From: Frateuria_A sp035943815
GTDB taxonomy: Bacteria > Pseudomonadota > Gammaproteobacteria > Xanthomonadales > Rhodanobacteraceae
Assembly: GCF_035943815.1 (NCBI RefSeq)
Contig: NZ_DASZBU010000015.1
Coordinates: forward strand, 62,001-126,000
Direction: 5' to 3'
DNA: 64,000 nucleotides
Every line of letters starts with the position of its first letter. The stretch's first letter is position 1. The position numbers and the translations under genes were made by a program. The notes beneath the pieces are model-generated. The model saw only the letters and a program-made list of their open reading frames with translations. It was not told the DNA's origin and ran no database searches. Of this stretch, positions 24,227-35,000 are shown piece after piece.

Positions 24227-27043
24227 TCAGAACGACAGGCGATAGGCCAGCGTCGCCATGCTCCCGTGCTCGCGCTGGGCGAAGTGCTGGTCCAGGCCGA
24301 AGGAAACGCCCGCACGCGGGGACATCGCCCAGTCCAGCGTCATGCCCGCCACGCCGCCATAGCGCGACAGGCCGATGCCGCCCAGCGGTGCCCACTGGTC
24401 GACGCCGGTAAAGCTGGCGTCGAACACGTCGCCGCGCATGGCAAACGCACGCTGCCAGGCCAGGTGCGTCTGCAGCTCCAGGCTGCCGCCGCCGGCAAAA
24501 GTCCACTGCCGCTGCGCACGCACGCCGACGCCGGCCTGCCAGCGCTCGACCTTGCCGGCGTTGGCCTTCAGGCCGAAGCCGTAGGCGCCCGGCTCGTTGA
24601 AACCGCTGCTGTCGATGCGTGCGTACTGCAGGCTGGCATAGGGCGTGACCGTCAAGGCGCCCAGCGAGGTGCGGTAGCCGCTCTCGCCGTAGGCCACGTC
24701 GTAGTGGCCGTGGCTGTCGCTGGCCACGCCGGCGAAGGTCGGGCCCAGTTCCAGGTTGCGGTGCATCGTCTGCCGGTAGTTGCCGACGCCGACACGCCCC
24801 ATCAGGTAGGCGTTGCCGCGCACCACGCCGCCGTAGAGCATGCCCTCGAGCGCATGGCTGCGGCCCTGGTCGGCGCTCTCGGCGAGGCGGCCCAGGCCTT
24901 GCGCCTGGCTCAGCGCAAAACCGGCCACGCCGTCGCTGCCGATGCGCATGTCCTGCCCGGCCAGGGTGCCGGAGAGGTCCACGCCGACATTGCCATAACC
25001 CGCGCGCTGCATGCCGCCGTGGTAGCCCAGGTCCTGCATCCAGCCGCCGGCCTGCCCATGGTCGAGCAGCCGGTCGAAGCGGTCCGACAACGCGCGCGTG
25101 CCCGCGTCGATCGCCTCGAAGGTCATTGCCGCGCTGGCCGCGTGCAGCTGGCCGGAGAGGCTTTCCAGCGAGTGCTGCGCGCTGGAAAGCGTGGCCGCCT
25201 GCTGCAGGTCGGCCGCGCCGGCGACGAAGCCGCTGGCGGCCGACGCCGAAGTGGCCCCTTTCGCCGAAAGCTGCTGATCCAGCTGGTTGAACGCGCCCTC
25301 CACGCGCTGCGCCGCGTTGTAGGAAGACGCCGTGTAGCTCATGCCCTGGATCGCGGTCACGTCTGCGCGGGTGACGTCCAGCCAGGCGCTCTTGGCGTCA
25401 TAGCCGGGCGTGGCGGTGAGCATCACGTTGCTGGCCGCACCGATCGCACTGAAGGTGCCGCTCAGCGCGACCGCGCTATCGAGCACCAGCGTGTGCGCGC
25501 TGGCCACGTAGCTGGACTGCTTGCCGATCACGTACAGGTCGCCGGCGATCGAAGCCGGGCCGGTGACGTGCAGCGCCGAACCCAGGGTCAGCGCCAGCCG
25601 GCCGGTGGACGGCTGCGTGTAGCTGCCGCCCACGTTCACGCTGGTGTTGCCCACGGTCAGCACGCCGGCGTTGACCACGCTGCCTGCGATGGCGGTGGCC
25701 GAGCCGAGCACGGCACCCGCGTCGATCTGCACCGACGAGGCCAATGCCTTGGCGTAGAGCGTGCCGCCCGCGACGTGGGTGAGGCCGGTGTAGCTGGCGT
25801 CCTGGGTCAGGTTTAGCGCGCCGCTGCCCTGCTTGGTGAGCCCGCCCGCACCGGAGATCGGGTTGTTCCAACTCGAACTGCCGGTGAAGTTAACCGTGAC
25901 GTCGCCCCAGTCGAACCTGGCCGGGCCGTTCACCGCCTTGCCGACGTCCAGCATGCCGTAGCCGAACACGGGATCCGGGCCGGGCGCGCCCAGGTCGTCG
26001 GCGGTGCCCAGCAGGGTCTGGCGCACCAGGTCGTTGTTGAAATACGGGAAGGCCTGCCACACCAGCGCGGCGGCGCCCGATACCTGCGGCGCGGCGAAGG
26101 ACGTGCCCTCGACGATCCAGTAGTTCTTGGAAGGGTCCGGATTCGGATAGTCCTTGTCCGCGACGATCACGCTGCCCGGCGCGACCAGGCAGTAGCGCAT
26201 CGCCGAGCCGCAGGCGTTGGAGTAGCTGGCCAGCTGGGTCGGATGGTTGCTGTCGACCGCCGCCGCGACCAGCCAGCCCTGCTCCAGCTCCGGCGCCAGG
26301 TTGGGCAGCGCGGCGATGGTGCTCGGATTGGGCTTGCTGTCGTTGCCGGCGGCGAACACCACCAGGCCGTCATGGTTGACTACGAAGTCGTCGTAGGCCT
26401 TGCCGAAGGCCTGGTTGACCGAGGCGTCGGTGGTGTCCCAGTAGATGCCGCCCCAGGAATTGTTCTGGATGCGGACGCCGTTGCTGATCAGGTCGGGATT
26501 GAGGGACTGGCCGAAGAACGTCGCGTCGTTGGCGGTGACCTTGTTGCCGTTGCCCGAGCCGTCGTCGGTGGGCTCCTTGTCCGCGATGATGCGCGCCGAC
26601 ACCAGCGTGGCGCCGGTCGCGATGCCTCCCGCGAACTTGCCGACCGGCAGTCCGGCGGCGACCTCCGAAACCCAGGTGCCGTGGCCGACCACGTCGTCGA
26701 TGCTGGTGTTGTTGGCCTGCGGATCGACGTAGATCAGCTCCTTGACCACCCTTCCCGCCAGGCTCGGGTGGTTGCGCATCACGCCGCTGTCGACGATGCC
26801 GATGGTCACGCCCTGCCCGGTATAACCGAGGCTGTGCGCCGCATAGGTGTTGGTGAGCGAGAGCTGCGCATCGATCGGCGGCGGCGGCACCGAGGAGCTC
26901 GGCGGCGGCGCCGGCGGGGGCGCGGGAGGCTGCGTGACCGGCGTGGGCCGGACATTCCCTCCGCCGCCGCCGCACGCGCTCAAGCCCAGCGCCACGAGAA
27001 TCCCGAGCGCCACGTCCCGATGGCGCATTGCCTGAATGTTCAT
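24227..27043 (-). CDS. Subtilisin-type autotransporter lipoprotein
   Basis: ATG 27043 follows GAAGGG and gives 938 residues; the open frame extends far upstream but only as antisense to the thiolase gene. The N-terminus has a lipobox (LSAC, Cys24), then a Pro-rich linker (32-56). The S8 protease domain has Asp85 (GIVDSG), His121 (GHGT) and Ser315 (GTSFAAP). Next comes a beta-helical passenger-associated repeat region (about 400-560) and an autotransporter barrel (about 650-938) ending with Phe. This is the NalP-like layout: a surface protease that may cleave itself or other surface proteins. Confidence 0.9.
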   Translation of the reverse strand: MNIQAMRHRDVALGILVALGLSACGGGGGNVRPTPVTQPPAPPPAPPPSSSVPPPPIDAQLSLTNTYAAHSLGYTGQGVTIGIVDSGVMRNHPSLAGRVVKELIYVDPQANNTSIDDVVGHGTWVSEVAAGLPVGKFAGGIATGATLVSARIIADKEPTDDGSGNGNKVTANDATFFGQSLNPDLISNGVRIQNNSWGGIYWDTTDASVNQAFGKAYDDFVVNHDGLVVFAAGNDSKPNPSTIAALPNLAPELEQGWLVAAAVDSNHPTQLASYSNACGSAMRYCLVAPGSVIVADKDYPNPDPSKNYWIVEGTSFAAPQVSGAAALVWQAFPYFNNDLVRQTLLGTADDLGAPGPDPVFGYGMLDVGKAVNGPARFDWGDVTVNFTGSSSWNNPISGAGGLTKQGSGALNLTQDASYTGLTHVAGGTLYAKALASSVQIDAGAVLGSATAIAGSVVNAGVLTVGNTSVNVGGSYTQPSTGRLALTLGSALHVTGPASIAGDLYVIGKQSSYVASAHTLVLDSAVALSGTFSAIGAASNVMLTATPGYDAKSAWLDVTRADVTAIQGMSYTASSYNAAQRVEGAFNQLDQQLSAKGATSASAASGFVAGAADLQQAATLSSAQHSLESLSGQLHAASAAMTFEAIDAGTRALSDRFDRLLDHGQAGGWMQDLGYHGGMQRAGYGNVGVDLSGTLAGQDMRIGSDGVAGFALSQAQGLGRLAESADQGRSHALEGMLYGGVVRGNAYLMGRVGVGNYRQTMHRNLELGPTFAGVASDSHGHYDVAYGESGYRTSLGALTVTPYASLQYARIDSSGFNEPGAYGFGLKANAGKVERWQAGVGVRAQRQWTFAGGGSLELQTHLAWQRAFAMRGDVFDASFTGVDQWAPLGGIGLSRYGGVAGMTLDWAMSPRAGVSFGLDQHFAQREHGSMATLAYRLSF

Positions 27044-27253
27044 ATCCCTTCTCTCCCCTCGATCCCGCGAGCGATGACTGGCGAGCGCCGTCCGCACGAT
27101 CGTGCGAACCCTTGCCCGCAACCGTCGGCTAGTCTCCCATAACGCAAGCCTCGCGCGCGTGATACAGAGGTTTGCCGCACTGCCGCATGGACTGCGATAA
27201 TGGGCAATCGTCCACGGCGCGCCGGGCGCGCCCAAGCCTCGCGGAGTATCCCC

Positions 27254-28429
27254 ATGTCCGACGTCGTCATTGCCGGCGCCAAGCGCACCGCCATCGGTTC
27301 CTTCCTCGGCCAGTTCACCGGCGTGCCGACGCCCACCCTCGGCGCGGCGGCCATCCGCGCGGCGCTGGACCAGTCCGGCGTGGCGCCGGCCGAGGTCAGC
27401 GAGGTGATCATGGGCTGCGTGCTGCCAGCCAACCTCGGCCAGGCACCCGCGCGTCAGGCGTCGCTCGGCGCCGGCCTGCCGGTGGCCACCGGCTGCACCA
27501 CCATCAACAAGGTGTGCGGCTCGGGCATGAAGGCGATCATGCTGGGCCACGACCTGATCAAGGCCGGCTCGGCGGACGTGGTGGTCGCCGGCGGCATGGA
27601 GTCGATGACCAATGCGCCGCACATGGTCAATGCCCGCACCGGCATCCGCTACGGCGACGGCCAGCTGGTCGACCACATGGCCTACGACGGCCTGACCAAT
27701 CCCTACGACGGCAAGGCCATGGGCGTGTTCGGCGAGCAGTGCGCCGACAAGTACCAGTTCAGCCGCGAGGAGCAGGATGCCTTCGCGATCGAGTCGGTCA
27801 AGCGCGCGCAGGCGGCGCAGGCCTCCGGTGCGTTCGCCGGCGAGATCGTCCCGGTCACCGTCAAGGGCCGCAAGGGCGACGTGGTGGTGGACGCCGACGA
27901 GCAGCCCGGCCGCTCGGACGTCAACAAGGTCCCGACCCTCAAGCCCGCCTTCCGCAAGGACGGCACCATCACCGCCGCCAGCTCCTCGAGCATTTCCGAC
28001 GGCGCAGCCGCCGTGGTGCTGCTCTCGAGCGACGACGCCAAGGCGCGCGGGATCACCCCTCTGGCACGCATCGTGGCTCACTCCACCCACTCGCAGGAAC
28101 CGGAATGGTTCACCACCGCCCCGGTGGCCGCGATCCAGAAGGTGCTGGACAAGGCCGGCTGGACGGTGGCCGACGTGGATCTGTTCGAGGTCAATGAAGC
28201 GTTCGCCGTGGTGGCCATGGCGCCGATGCGCGAACTCGGCGTGCCGCACGGAAAGCTCAACGTCAACGGCGGCGCCTGCGCGCTCGGCCATCCGATCGGC
28301 GCCAGCGGCGCGCGCCTGGTGGTCACCCTGCTCAACGCCTTGAAAACCCGCGGCGGCAAGCGCGGCGTGGCGGCGCTGTGCATCGGCGGCGGCGAGGCGA
28401 CCGCGATCGCGGTGGAACGGCTGGATTAA
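27254..28429 (+). CDS. Acetyl-CoA C-acetyltransferase
   Basis: The 391-residue thiolase has the nucleophile Cys88 (INKVCGSG), His in NVNGGACALGHPIGASGAR and the C-terminal CIGGGEATA motif with its cysteine. It cleaves acetoacetyl-CoA, a product of HMG-CoA lyase, to two acetyl-CoA, so it completes leucine breakdown; it may also serve polyhydroxybutyrate metabolism. ATG 27254 is chosen because the upstream part (27200-27253) has no family resemblance. It is divergent from the autotransporter. Confidence 0.92.
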   Translation: MSDVVIAGAKRTAIGSFLGQFTGVPTPTLGAAAIRAALDQSGVAPAEVSEVIMGCVLPANLGQAPARQASLGAGLPVATGCTTINKVCGSGMKAIMLGHDLIKAGSADVVVAGGMESMTNAPHMVNARTGIRYGDGQLVDHMAYDGLTNPYDGKAMGVFGEQCADKYQFSREEQDAFAIESVKRAQAAQASGAFAGEIVPVTVKGRKGDVVVDADEQPGRSDVNKVPTLKPAFRKDGTITAASSSSISDGAAAVVLLSSDDAKARGITPLARIVAHSTHSQEPEWFTTAPVAAIQKVLDKAGWTVADVDLFEVNEAFAVVAMAPMRELGVPHGKLNVNGGACALGHPIGASGARLVVTLLNALKTRGGKRGVAALCIGGGEATAIAVERLD

Positions 28430-28588
28430 GGCGCACCCGTCACCTGCCGTCGACGCAACGAATGAAAGCCGGTTAACCGGGTTTTTAATACGTACTGAAG
28501 GGCCGCCGTATAAACATATGGCGCGTCTACGGCGAAAGCGCTATTAATACGCGGCCAAAACGGCATTCCACGGCAAAGGAGATCCACC

Positions 28589-29008
28589 ATGAAGTTGACG
28601 CGTACCCTACTCGCCTCCGCGCTCGTCGCGCTGCTGGCGGCTTGCAGCAACGGCGCGCAGGATTCCGCGCAGGACGCCCAGAAGTCCGCCGACCAGGCTC
28701 AGCAGTCCGCTGACCAGGCCCAGCAGGCTGCGGCGCAGACCCAGAGCCCGGCTGCTAACCAGGCTGCCCAGCAGGCCACCACCCAGGCCGCCGCTGCCGG
28801 CCAGGCTGCCAACCAGGCGCAGCAGGCTGCCACCGCCGCCTCGGCTGCTGCTCCGGCTGGCAGCTCGTCGGCCAACAAGGACGCCATGTCGATGGCCAAG
28901 GACGCCGCTTCCAACGCTGCTGGCCAGGCCGACAAGGCTGCCAGCGCCGCGAAGGACGCTGCCGGCAATGCCAAGGATGCCGCCAAGGACGCGAACAAGG
29001 GCCATTGA
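28589..29008 (+). CDS. Ala/Gln-rich lipoprotein
   Basis: AAGGAG precedes ATG 28589. The 139-residue protein has a lipobox (LLAAC, Cys20) and a mature part almost entirely of Ala, Gln, Asp, Lys and Ser in approximate heptads (for example KSADQAQQSADQAQQAAAQ), predicting a long helix. It resembles small helical lipoproteins such as Lpp-like or stress lipoproteins, though no family was identified. It is monocistronic with a strong terminator. It probably coats or crosslinks the envelope. Confidence 0.8.
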   Translation: MKLTRTLLASALVALLAACSNGAQDSAQDAQKSADQAQQSADQAQQAAAQTQSPAANQAAQQATTQAAAAGQAANQAQQAATAASAAAPAGSSSANKDAMSMAKDAASNAAGQADKAASAAKDAAGNAKDAAKDANKGH

Positions 29009-29031
29009 TCCCTTCGTTTGCTCCGCAAAAG

Positions 29032-29061
29032 AAACCGGCCGCTCGCGGCCGGTTTTTTTTT
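29032..29061 (+). terminator. Rho-independent terminator
   Basis: AAACCGGCCGC-TC-GCGGCCGG followed by a run of T, 24 nt after the lipoprotein gene. Confidence 0.92.
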
Positions 29062-29204
29062 GCCCGCGTGCGTTACGGCCGCGACCGGCCACGCGGGCGT
29101 TATCATCCGGTGTTTGGCTGGCGCGATGGCTCTGCCTGCAGGGCACAGCGCCCAGGATATCTGCCGCCGCGCGCGGCCCCGAACGAGACCACGAGTCCAG
29201 CCCG

Positions 29205-30812
<1,608 letters not shown>

Positions 30813-31079
30813 CGCGGGTGCCATACCGCGTGCAGGAGCCGCTGTGCCGGCACCATCAAGGGGCATTCCCCCCGACCGAACGTACGGGGGCCTGGCTTGT
30901 GAAGTGGCGACCGAAGACTCGGACAGCGGAGTAGCTTCCTCTCCCGGCGCTCTGCGTCCGTTGAGAGGGAACCCTCGACCCTCCGACCTCGGCCCCACGG
31001 ATTGCCGCCGCCTGCGTGCAACGCAGATGGAGCATCAATGGTCCAGCGCCGCTTGCGGCAACCCCCGGCCGCACCCGCT
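30813..31079. other. Intergenic region without a gene
   Basis: Between liuB and the convergent feo cluster, overlapping G/C-rich frames occur, but none has a start signal or domain. No terminator with a T-run is visible. Confidence 0.5.
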
Positions 31080-31391
31080 TCAGCCGCCGCGCGGGCGGAA
31101 CTTGAGCGGCACCGCTTCGACGTCCCCCGGCTTCGCGCCGGCGGGTTTCCTGGGTCCGCAGGCACCGCAGGTGCTGCAACCGTCCGCGCAGTTCCCGGTG
31201 GCCTGCTTCGGCTGCAGGCGGCGGGCGAGCGCATGCGCCAGGCGCGAGCGGCCAGGCCGGGCCAGGCGGATCGAGGCGGCGGCGAACCAGCGGTTGGTCA
31301 GCTGCGGCGCCAGCTTGCGGAACGCCAGCAGCGCGCTGGCCAGCACGATCAGGCCGACCACCACGTACTGCGCGAGCAGCCCGCCGCTCAC
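31080..31391 (-). CDS. Small Cys-rich membrane protein of the feo cluster
   Basis: GTG 31391 overlaps the feoB stop by 4 nt (GTGA), which argues for coupled translation. The 103-residue protein has an N-terminal membrane helix (about residues 5-24, LLAQYVVVGLIVLASALLAF), a basic region and a cluster CADGCSTCGACG with four cysteines. Small FeoB-linked Cys-rich membrane proteins (DUF6587-like) occur at this place in related genomes. It may help iron delivery or act as a FeoC-like partner. Confidence 0.75.
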   Translation of the reverse strand: MSGGLLAQYVVVGLIVLASALLAFRKLAPQLTNRWFAAASIRLARPGRSRLAHALARRLQPKQATGNCADGCSTCGACGPRKPAGAKPGDVEAVPLKFRPRGG

Positions 31392-33220
31392 GCCAGCGCG
31401 CTCGCGATGCGGTAGACCAGGAACGAGGCCGCGTAGGCCATCACGAACATGTAGCCGAACGAGATCGCCACGTTGCGCCAGGAGTCGGTCTCGCGCTTGA
31501 TCACCGCCAGCGTGGACATGCATTGCGGTGCATAGGCGAACCACACCAGCAGCGACAGCGCGCTGGCCAACGGGATGTGCGAGGACAGCGCCGGACCCAA
31601 CGCGGATTCGCCGCCCACCGCATAAACCGTGGCCAACGCCGCGACCGCTGTCTCGCGCGCGGCGAAGGCGGGGATCAGCGCCAGGCTCATTTCCCAGTTG
31701 AAACCGATCGGCGCGAACAGGTGGGCGAGGACGCGACCGAGATGGCCTGCGATGCTGTAGTCGATCGCCGGATCGGTGGCGCCCGCCGGCGGCGCCGGGA
31801 AGCTGGACAGCGCCCACATCAGCACGGTGAGCGCCAGGATCACGCCGGTCAGGCGCCTGAGGAAAATCATGCCGCGCTCGTACAGGCCGATCCCCACGTC
31901 GCGCGCCTTGGGCAGGCGGTAGGACGGCAGTTCCATCAGCAGCGCGTGCTCGCTGCGATCGCGGCGCACGCGCTTGATCACCCAGCCGACCAGCATGGCG
32001 CCGGCGATGCCCGCCGCGTAGAGCGCGAACAGCACCAGGCCCTGCAGGTTGAACACGCCCAGCACGCGGCGCGCGGGAATGAACGCGCCGATCAGTAGCG
32101 CGTACACCGGCAGCCGCGCCGAGCAGGTCATCAGGGGCGCGACCAATATGGTGGCCAGGCGGTCGCGCGGATCGGTGATCGAGCGCGTGCCCATGATGCC
32201 GGGGATGGCGCAGGCGAAGCTGGACAAGAGCGGGATGAACGAACGCCCGGTCAGGCCGACCGAGACCATCAGGCGGTCGAGCAGGAACGCCGCGCGCGGC
32301 AGGTAGCCCGACTCCTCCAGCGTGAGGATGAAGAAGAACAGCACCAGGATCTCGGGCAGGAATCCGAGCACGGTGCCCAGGCCGCCGCACAGGCCGTCGG
32401 TGACCAGGCCCTGCAGCGGGCCGGCCGGAAGCCATACGGCCAGGTGCCCGCCGAGCCAGCCGAAGCCGTCGCCGATCGCATCGGTCATCGGCTTGCCCAC
32501 CGAATACACGGCCTGGAACACCAGGAACATCACCGCGGCGAGGATCGCCAGGCCGAACACCGGGTGCAGCGCCCAGCGGTCCAGCGCGTCGTCCAGCCGG
32601 TCGGTGGCGCGCGGCATCACCACGGTGGCGGCGAGCAGCTCGCGCACCTGCGCGTGCAGGTCGGCGCGGCTGGCAGGATCATCGGGTTGCACGGGCGATG
32701 CCGGCGGCACCTCGCCGTCCACCCGCTCCACCAGCGCCTTCGCGCCGCCGCGTCTGACGGCGACGGTTTCCACCACCGGCAGGCCGAGCCGGCGCGACAG
32801 CTCCGGCACGTCGATCGCGATGCCGCGGCGGCGCGCGGCGTCCATCATGTTGAGCGCCAGCACCACCGGCCGCCCCAGCCGCTTCACTTCGAGCACGAAG
32901 CGCAGGTGCAGGCGCAGGTTGGTGGCGTCGGCCACGCAGACGATCAGGTCCGGCGGCGCCTCGCCCGGATAGTTGCCTTCCAGCACGTCGCGGGTGATCC
33001 GCTCGTCGGGGCTCACCGCGTCGAAGCTGTAGGCGCCGGGCAGGTCCAGGACCTGCAGCATGCGGCCGGACGGCGCGGTGAAGCGCCCTTCCTTGCGCTC
33101 GACGGTGACGCCCGCGTAGTTGGCCACCTTCTGCCTGCCGCCGGTGAGCTGGTTGAACAGCGCCGTCTTGCCGCAGTTGGGGCTGCCGACCAGGGCGATG
33201 CGCAGGCTGTCCGCGCTCAT
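31388..33220 (-). CDS. feoB: Ferrous iron transporter FeoB
   Basis: The 610-residue protein has an N-terminal GTPase (P-loop GSPNCGKT at 12-19, DLPGAYSF as G3, NMMD as G4) and a multi-helix core with two Gate motifs (for example SSFACAIPGIMG). It is shorter than E. coli FeoB, mainly in the cytoplasmic linker. It imports Fe2+ across the inner membrane. The ATG overlaps the feoA stop by 4 nt, and the small Cys-rich gene follows. The open frame upstream of 33220 overlaps feoA and is not part of the gene. Confidence 0.95.
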   Translation of the reverse strand: MSADSLRIALVGSPNCGKTALFNQLTGGRQKVANYAGVTVERKEGRFTAPSGRMLQVLDLPGAYSFDAVSPDERITRDVLEGNYPGEAPPDLIVCVADATNLRLHLRFVLEVKRLGRPVVLALNMMDAARRRGIAIDVPELSRRLGLPVVETVAVRRGGAKALVERVDGEVPPASPVQPDDPASRADLHAQVRELLAATVVMPRATDRLDDALDRWALHPVFGLAILAAVMFLVFQAVYSVGKPMTDAIGDGFGWLGGHLAVWLPAGPLQGLVTDGLCGGLGTVLGFLPEILVLFFFILTLEESGYLPRAAFLLDRLMVSVGLTGRSFIPLLSSFACAIPGIMGTRSITDPRDRLATILVAPLMTCSARLPVYALLIGAFIPARRVLGVFNLQGLVLFALYAAGIAGAMLVGWVIKRVRRDRSEHALLMELPSYRLPKARDVGIGLYERGMIFLRRLTGVILALTVLMWALSSFPAPPAGATDPAIDYSIAGHLGRVLAHLFAPIGFNWEMSLALIPAFAARETAVAALATVYAVGGESALGPALSSHIPLASALSLLVWFAYAPQCMSTLAVIKRETDSWRNVAISFGYMFVMAYAASFLVYRIASALA

Positions 33221-33459
33221 GCGGCCTCCGCCTTCACCATCACCCGCGCCGCTTCGCTGCGGCGCAGGGCGAAGCGGGTCGAGCCGATCTGGATCAGCAA
33301 CGGATCGGCGCCCAGCGGTCCCCGAGCAACCACCCGCACCGGCTCGCCATCGACGAAGCCCAGGTCGCGCAGGCGCTGCGCGATGGAATCGTCGGCGTGC
33401 GCGTCGTCCACGCGATCGACCACGGCGGGCGAACCTTTGGGCAAATCGGAAAGGTGCAC
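33217..33459 (-). CDS. feoA: Ferrous iron transport protein FeoA
   Basis: The SH3-like FeoA domain is clear (LGFVDGEPVRVVARGPLGADPLLIQI). GTG 33459 gives 80 residues, the normal length, and places the start behind a TATAAT box; the ATG at 33492 would lie on the promoter itself. No strong ribosome site is visible for either, so the start is moderately sure. FeoA binds and supports FeoB. It is the first gene of the feo operon. Confidence 0.85.
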   Translation of the reverse strand: MHLSDLPKGSPAVVDRVDDAHADDSIAQRLRDLGFVDGEPVRVVARGPLGADPLLIQIGSTRFALRRSEAARVMVKAEAA

Positions 33460-33477
33460 GATGGGGAGGCAAGGAAT

Positions 33478-33498
33478 AAGAATGGTTCCCATTATAGG
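33478..33498 (-). promoter_or_regulatory. feoA promoter with Fur-like box
   Basis: On the minus strand TATAAT is followed directly by the palindrome AATGGGAACCATT and CTTATT, giving a sequence similar to the Fur consensus. Repressor bound here would cover the -10 element, in line with iron repression of ferrous uptake. Confidence 0.5.
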
Positions 33499-33596
33499 GC
33501 AAAGCGGCGTAGCGCACAGGGCAGGTTTGTCGCAGGGGCAACCTGTCCTCGGGCCCCGCCCCGCTACACTTCCCGCTTTCCGCAAGGAGCCTGCGC

Positions 33597-34382
33597 ATGC
33601 CCGCCATCCTCGTCACCGACCACGGCGGCGTCCGCCGGATCGCACTCGACCGTCCGGACGTGCACAACGCCTTCGACGACGCGCTGATCGCCGAACTGAC
33701 CACCGCCCTGGTCGACGCCGGCCAGGACAGCGCCGTGCGCGCGGTGGTGCTCACCGGCACCGGAGCCAGTTTCTCCGCCGGCGCCGACCTGAACTGGATG
33801 CGCGGCATGGCGGCCGCCAGCGAGCAGGAGAACCGCGAGGACTCGCTGCGCCTGGCAGCACTGGTGCGCACGCTGCAGTTCGTGCCGAAACCGACCATCG
33901 CCCGCGTCAACGGCGCCGCCTATGGTGGCGGCGTGGGCCTGGTCGCCGCCTGCGACATCGTCATCGGAGCCGAGCATGCCAAGTTCGGCCTGACCGAGGT
34001 GAAGCTCGGCCTGGTGCCCGCGGTGATCTCGCCCTACGTGGTCGCGGCCATCGGCGTGCGCCAGGCACGGCGGCTGTTCCTGACCGGCGAAACCTTCGAT
34101 GCCGCCGAGGCCTGCCGCATCGGCCTGCTGCACCGCGTGGTGCCCGCCGAGGCGCTGGACGAGGCGGTCGACTTCACCCTTGCGCTGCTGGCCAAGGCCG
34201 GCCCGCAGGCGCAGCGCGAAGCCAAGCGCCTGGCGCTGCGCATGGCCGGCATCGACGAGGAACGGGCCGGCCGGCTCGACGCCGAGAACGCCGAGCTGAT
34301 CGCGCGGCTGCGCGTTTCGGACGAAGGCCAGGAAGGGCTGGGCGCGTTTCTGGACAAGCGCGCGCCTGGCTGGGCCGCGTAG
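33597..34382 (+). CDS. liuC: Methylglutaconyl-CoA hydratase
   Basis: The 261-residue crotonase-family protein has the oxyanion motifs SFSAGADLNWM and NGAAYGGGVGLVAACD, and the conserved glutamate in KFGLTEVKLGLVPAVISPYV. AADLNW-type active sites fit 3-methylglutaconyl-CoA hydratase, which makes HMG-CoA for liuE. AAGGAG precedes the ATG. It is divergent from the feo operon. A general enoyl-CoA hydratase is the alternative, but the leucine context favours liuC. Confidence 0.85.
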   Translation: MPAILVTDHGGVRRIALDRPDVHNAFDDALIAELTTALVDAGQDSAVRAVVLTGTGASFSAGADLNWMRGMAAASEQENREDSLRLAALVRTLQFVPKPTIARVNGAAYGGGVGLVAACDIVIGAEHAKFGLTEVKLGLVPAVISPYVVAAIGVRQARRLFLTGETFDAAEACRIGLLHRVVPAEALDEAVDFTLALLAKAGPQAQREAKRLALRMAGIDEERAGRLDAENAELIARLRVSDEGQEGLGAFLDKRAPGWAA

Positions 34383-34397
34383 CCCCGCCGCTTTGCG

Positions 34398-35000
34398 CTA
34401 CAGCCAGCCTTTCTGCCGCGCCAGGCGGAATGCCTCGATGCGGTTGCCCGCGCCGAGCTTGCCGATGGCCTCGGACAGGTAGTTGCGCACGGTGCCGTGC
34501 GAGAGGTTCAGGCGCGTGGCGATGTCGCTGGCCGGGAGACCCTCGCCGGCCAGCCGCAGCACCTGGCGTTCGCGGTCGTTGAGCGGGTCGGCCTCGGTCC
34601 AGGCCTCCAGCGCGAGCTGCGGGTCGATCGCCCGTCCGCCGCGGTGCACCGTGCGCAGCGCCTCGGCGAGGTTCTCTGCCGGCGCGTCCTTGAGCAGGTA
34701 GCCGGAGACGCCCGCGTCCAGCGCGCGGCGCAGGAAGCCGGGACGGGCGAAAGTGGTCACGATGATCACCTTCATCGGCAGCTCGTGACGCTGGATGCGC
34801 TGGGCCAGCTCCAGCCCGGTCAGCCCGGGCATCTCGATGTCGGTCACCAGCACGTCGGGCTTGAACTTCTGCAGGTCGCGCCAGGCCGCCTCGCCGTCGG
34901 CGGCCGAACCGAGCACCTCGATGTCGCTCTCCAGATTGAGCAACGCCGAGAGCGCCCCGCGCACCATCGCCTGGTCTTCGGCCAGCAGCACGCGGATCAT
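34398..35000 (-). CDS. NarL-type response regulator
   Basis: The 200-residue protein has a receiver domain with phosphorylation site Asp54 (VTDIEMPG) and acidic pocket EDQ, and a LuxR-type helix-turn-helix (about residues 135-195, LNDRERQVLRLAGEGLPASDIA). It is closest in style to DesR-like regulators. The ATG overlaps the upstream kinase stop by 4 nt. Its probable targets are the ABC transporter genes of the same operon. Confidence 0.92.
   Translation of the reverse strand: MIRVLLAEDQAMVRGALSALLNLESDIEVLGSAADGEAAWRDLQKFKPDVLVTDIEMPGLTGLELAQRIQRHELPMKVIIVTTFARPGFLRRALDAGVSGYLLKDAPAENLAEALRTVHRGGRAIDPQLALEAWTEADPLNDRERQVLRLAGEGLPASDIATRLNLSHGTVRNYLSEAIGKLGAGNRIEAFRLARQKGWL

Noticed and set aside
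27044..28291. Upstream extension of the autotransporter frame to 28291
   Set aside because: It is antisense to the thiolase gene, has no signal peptide at its start and the ATG at 27043 has a ribosome site and lipobox.
33490..33585. FeoA starts at ATG 33492 or 33585
   Set aside because: Both lie on or upstream of the apparent promoter and would give longer N-termini than the family has.
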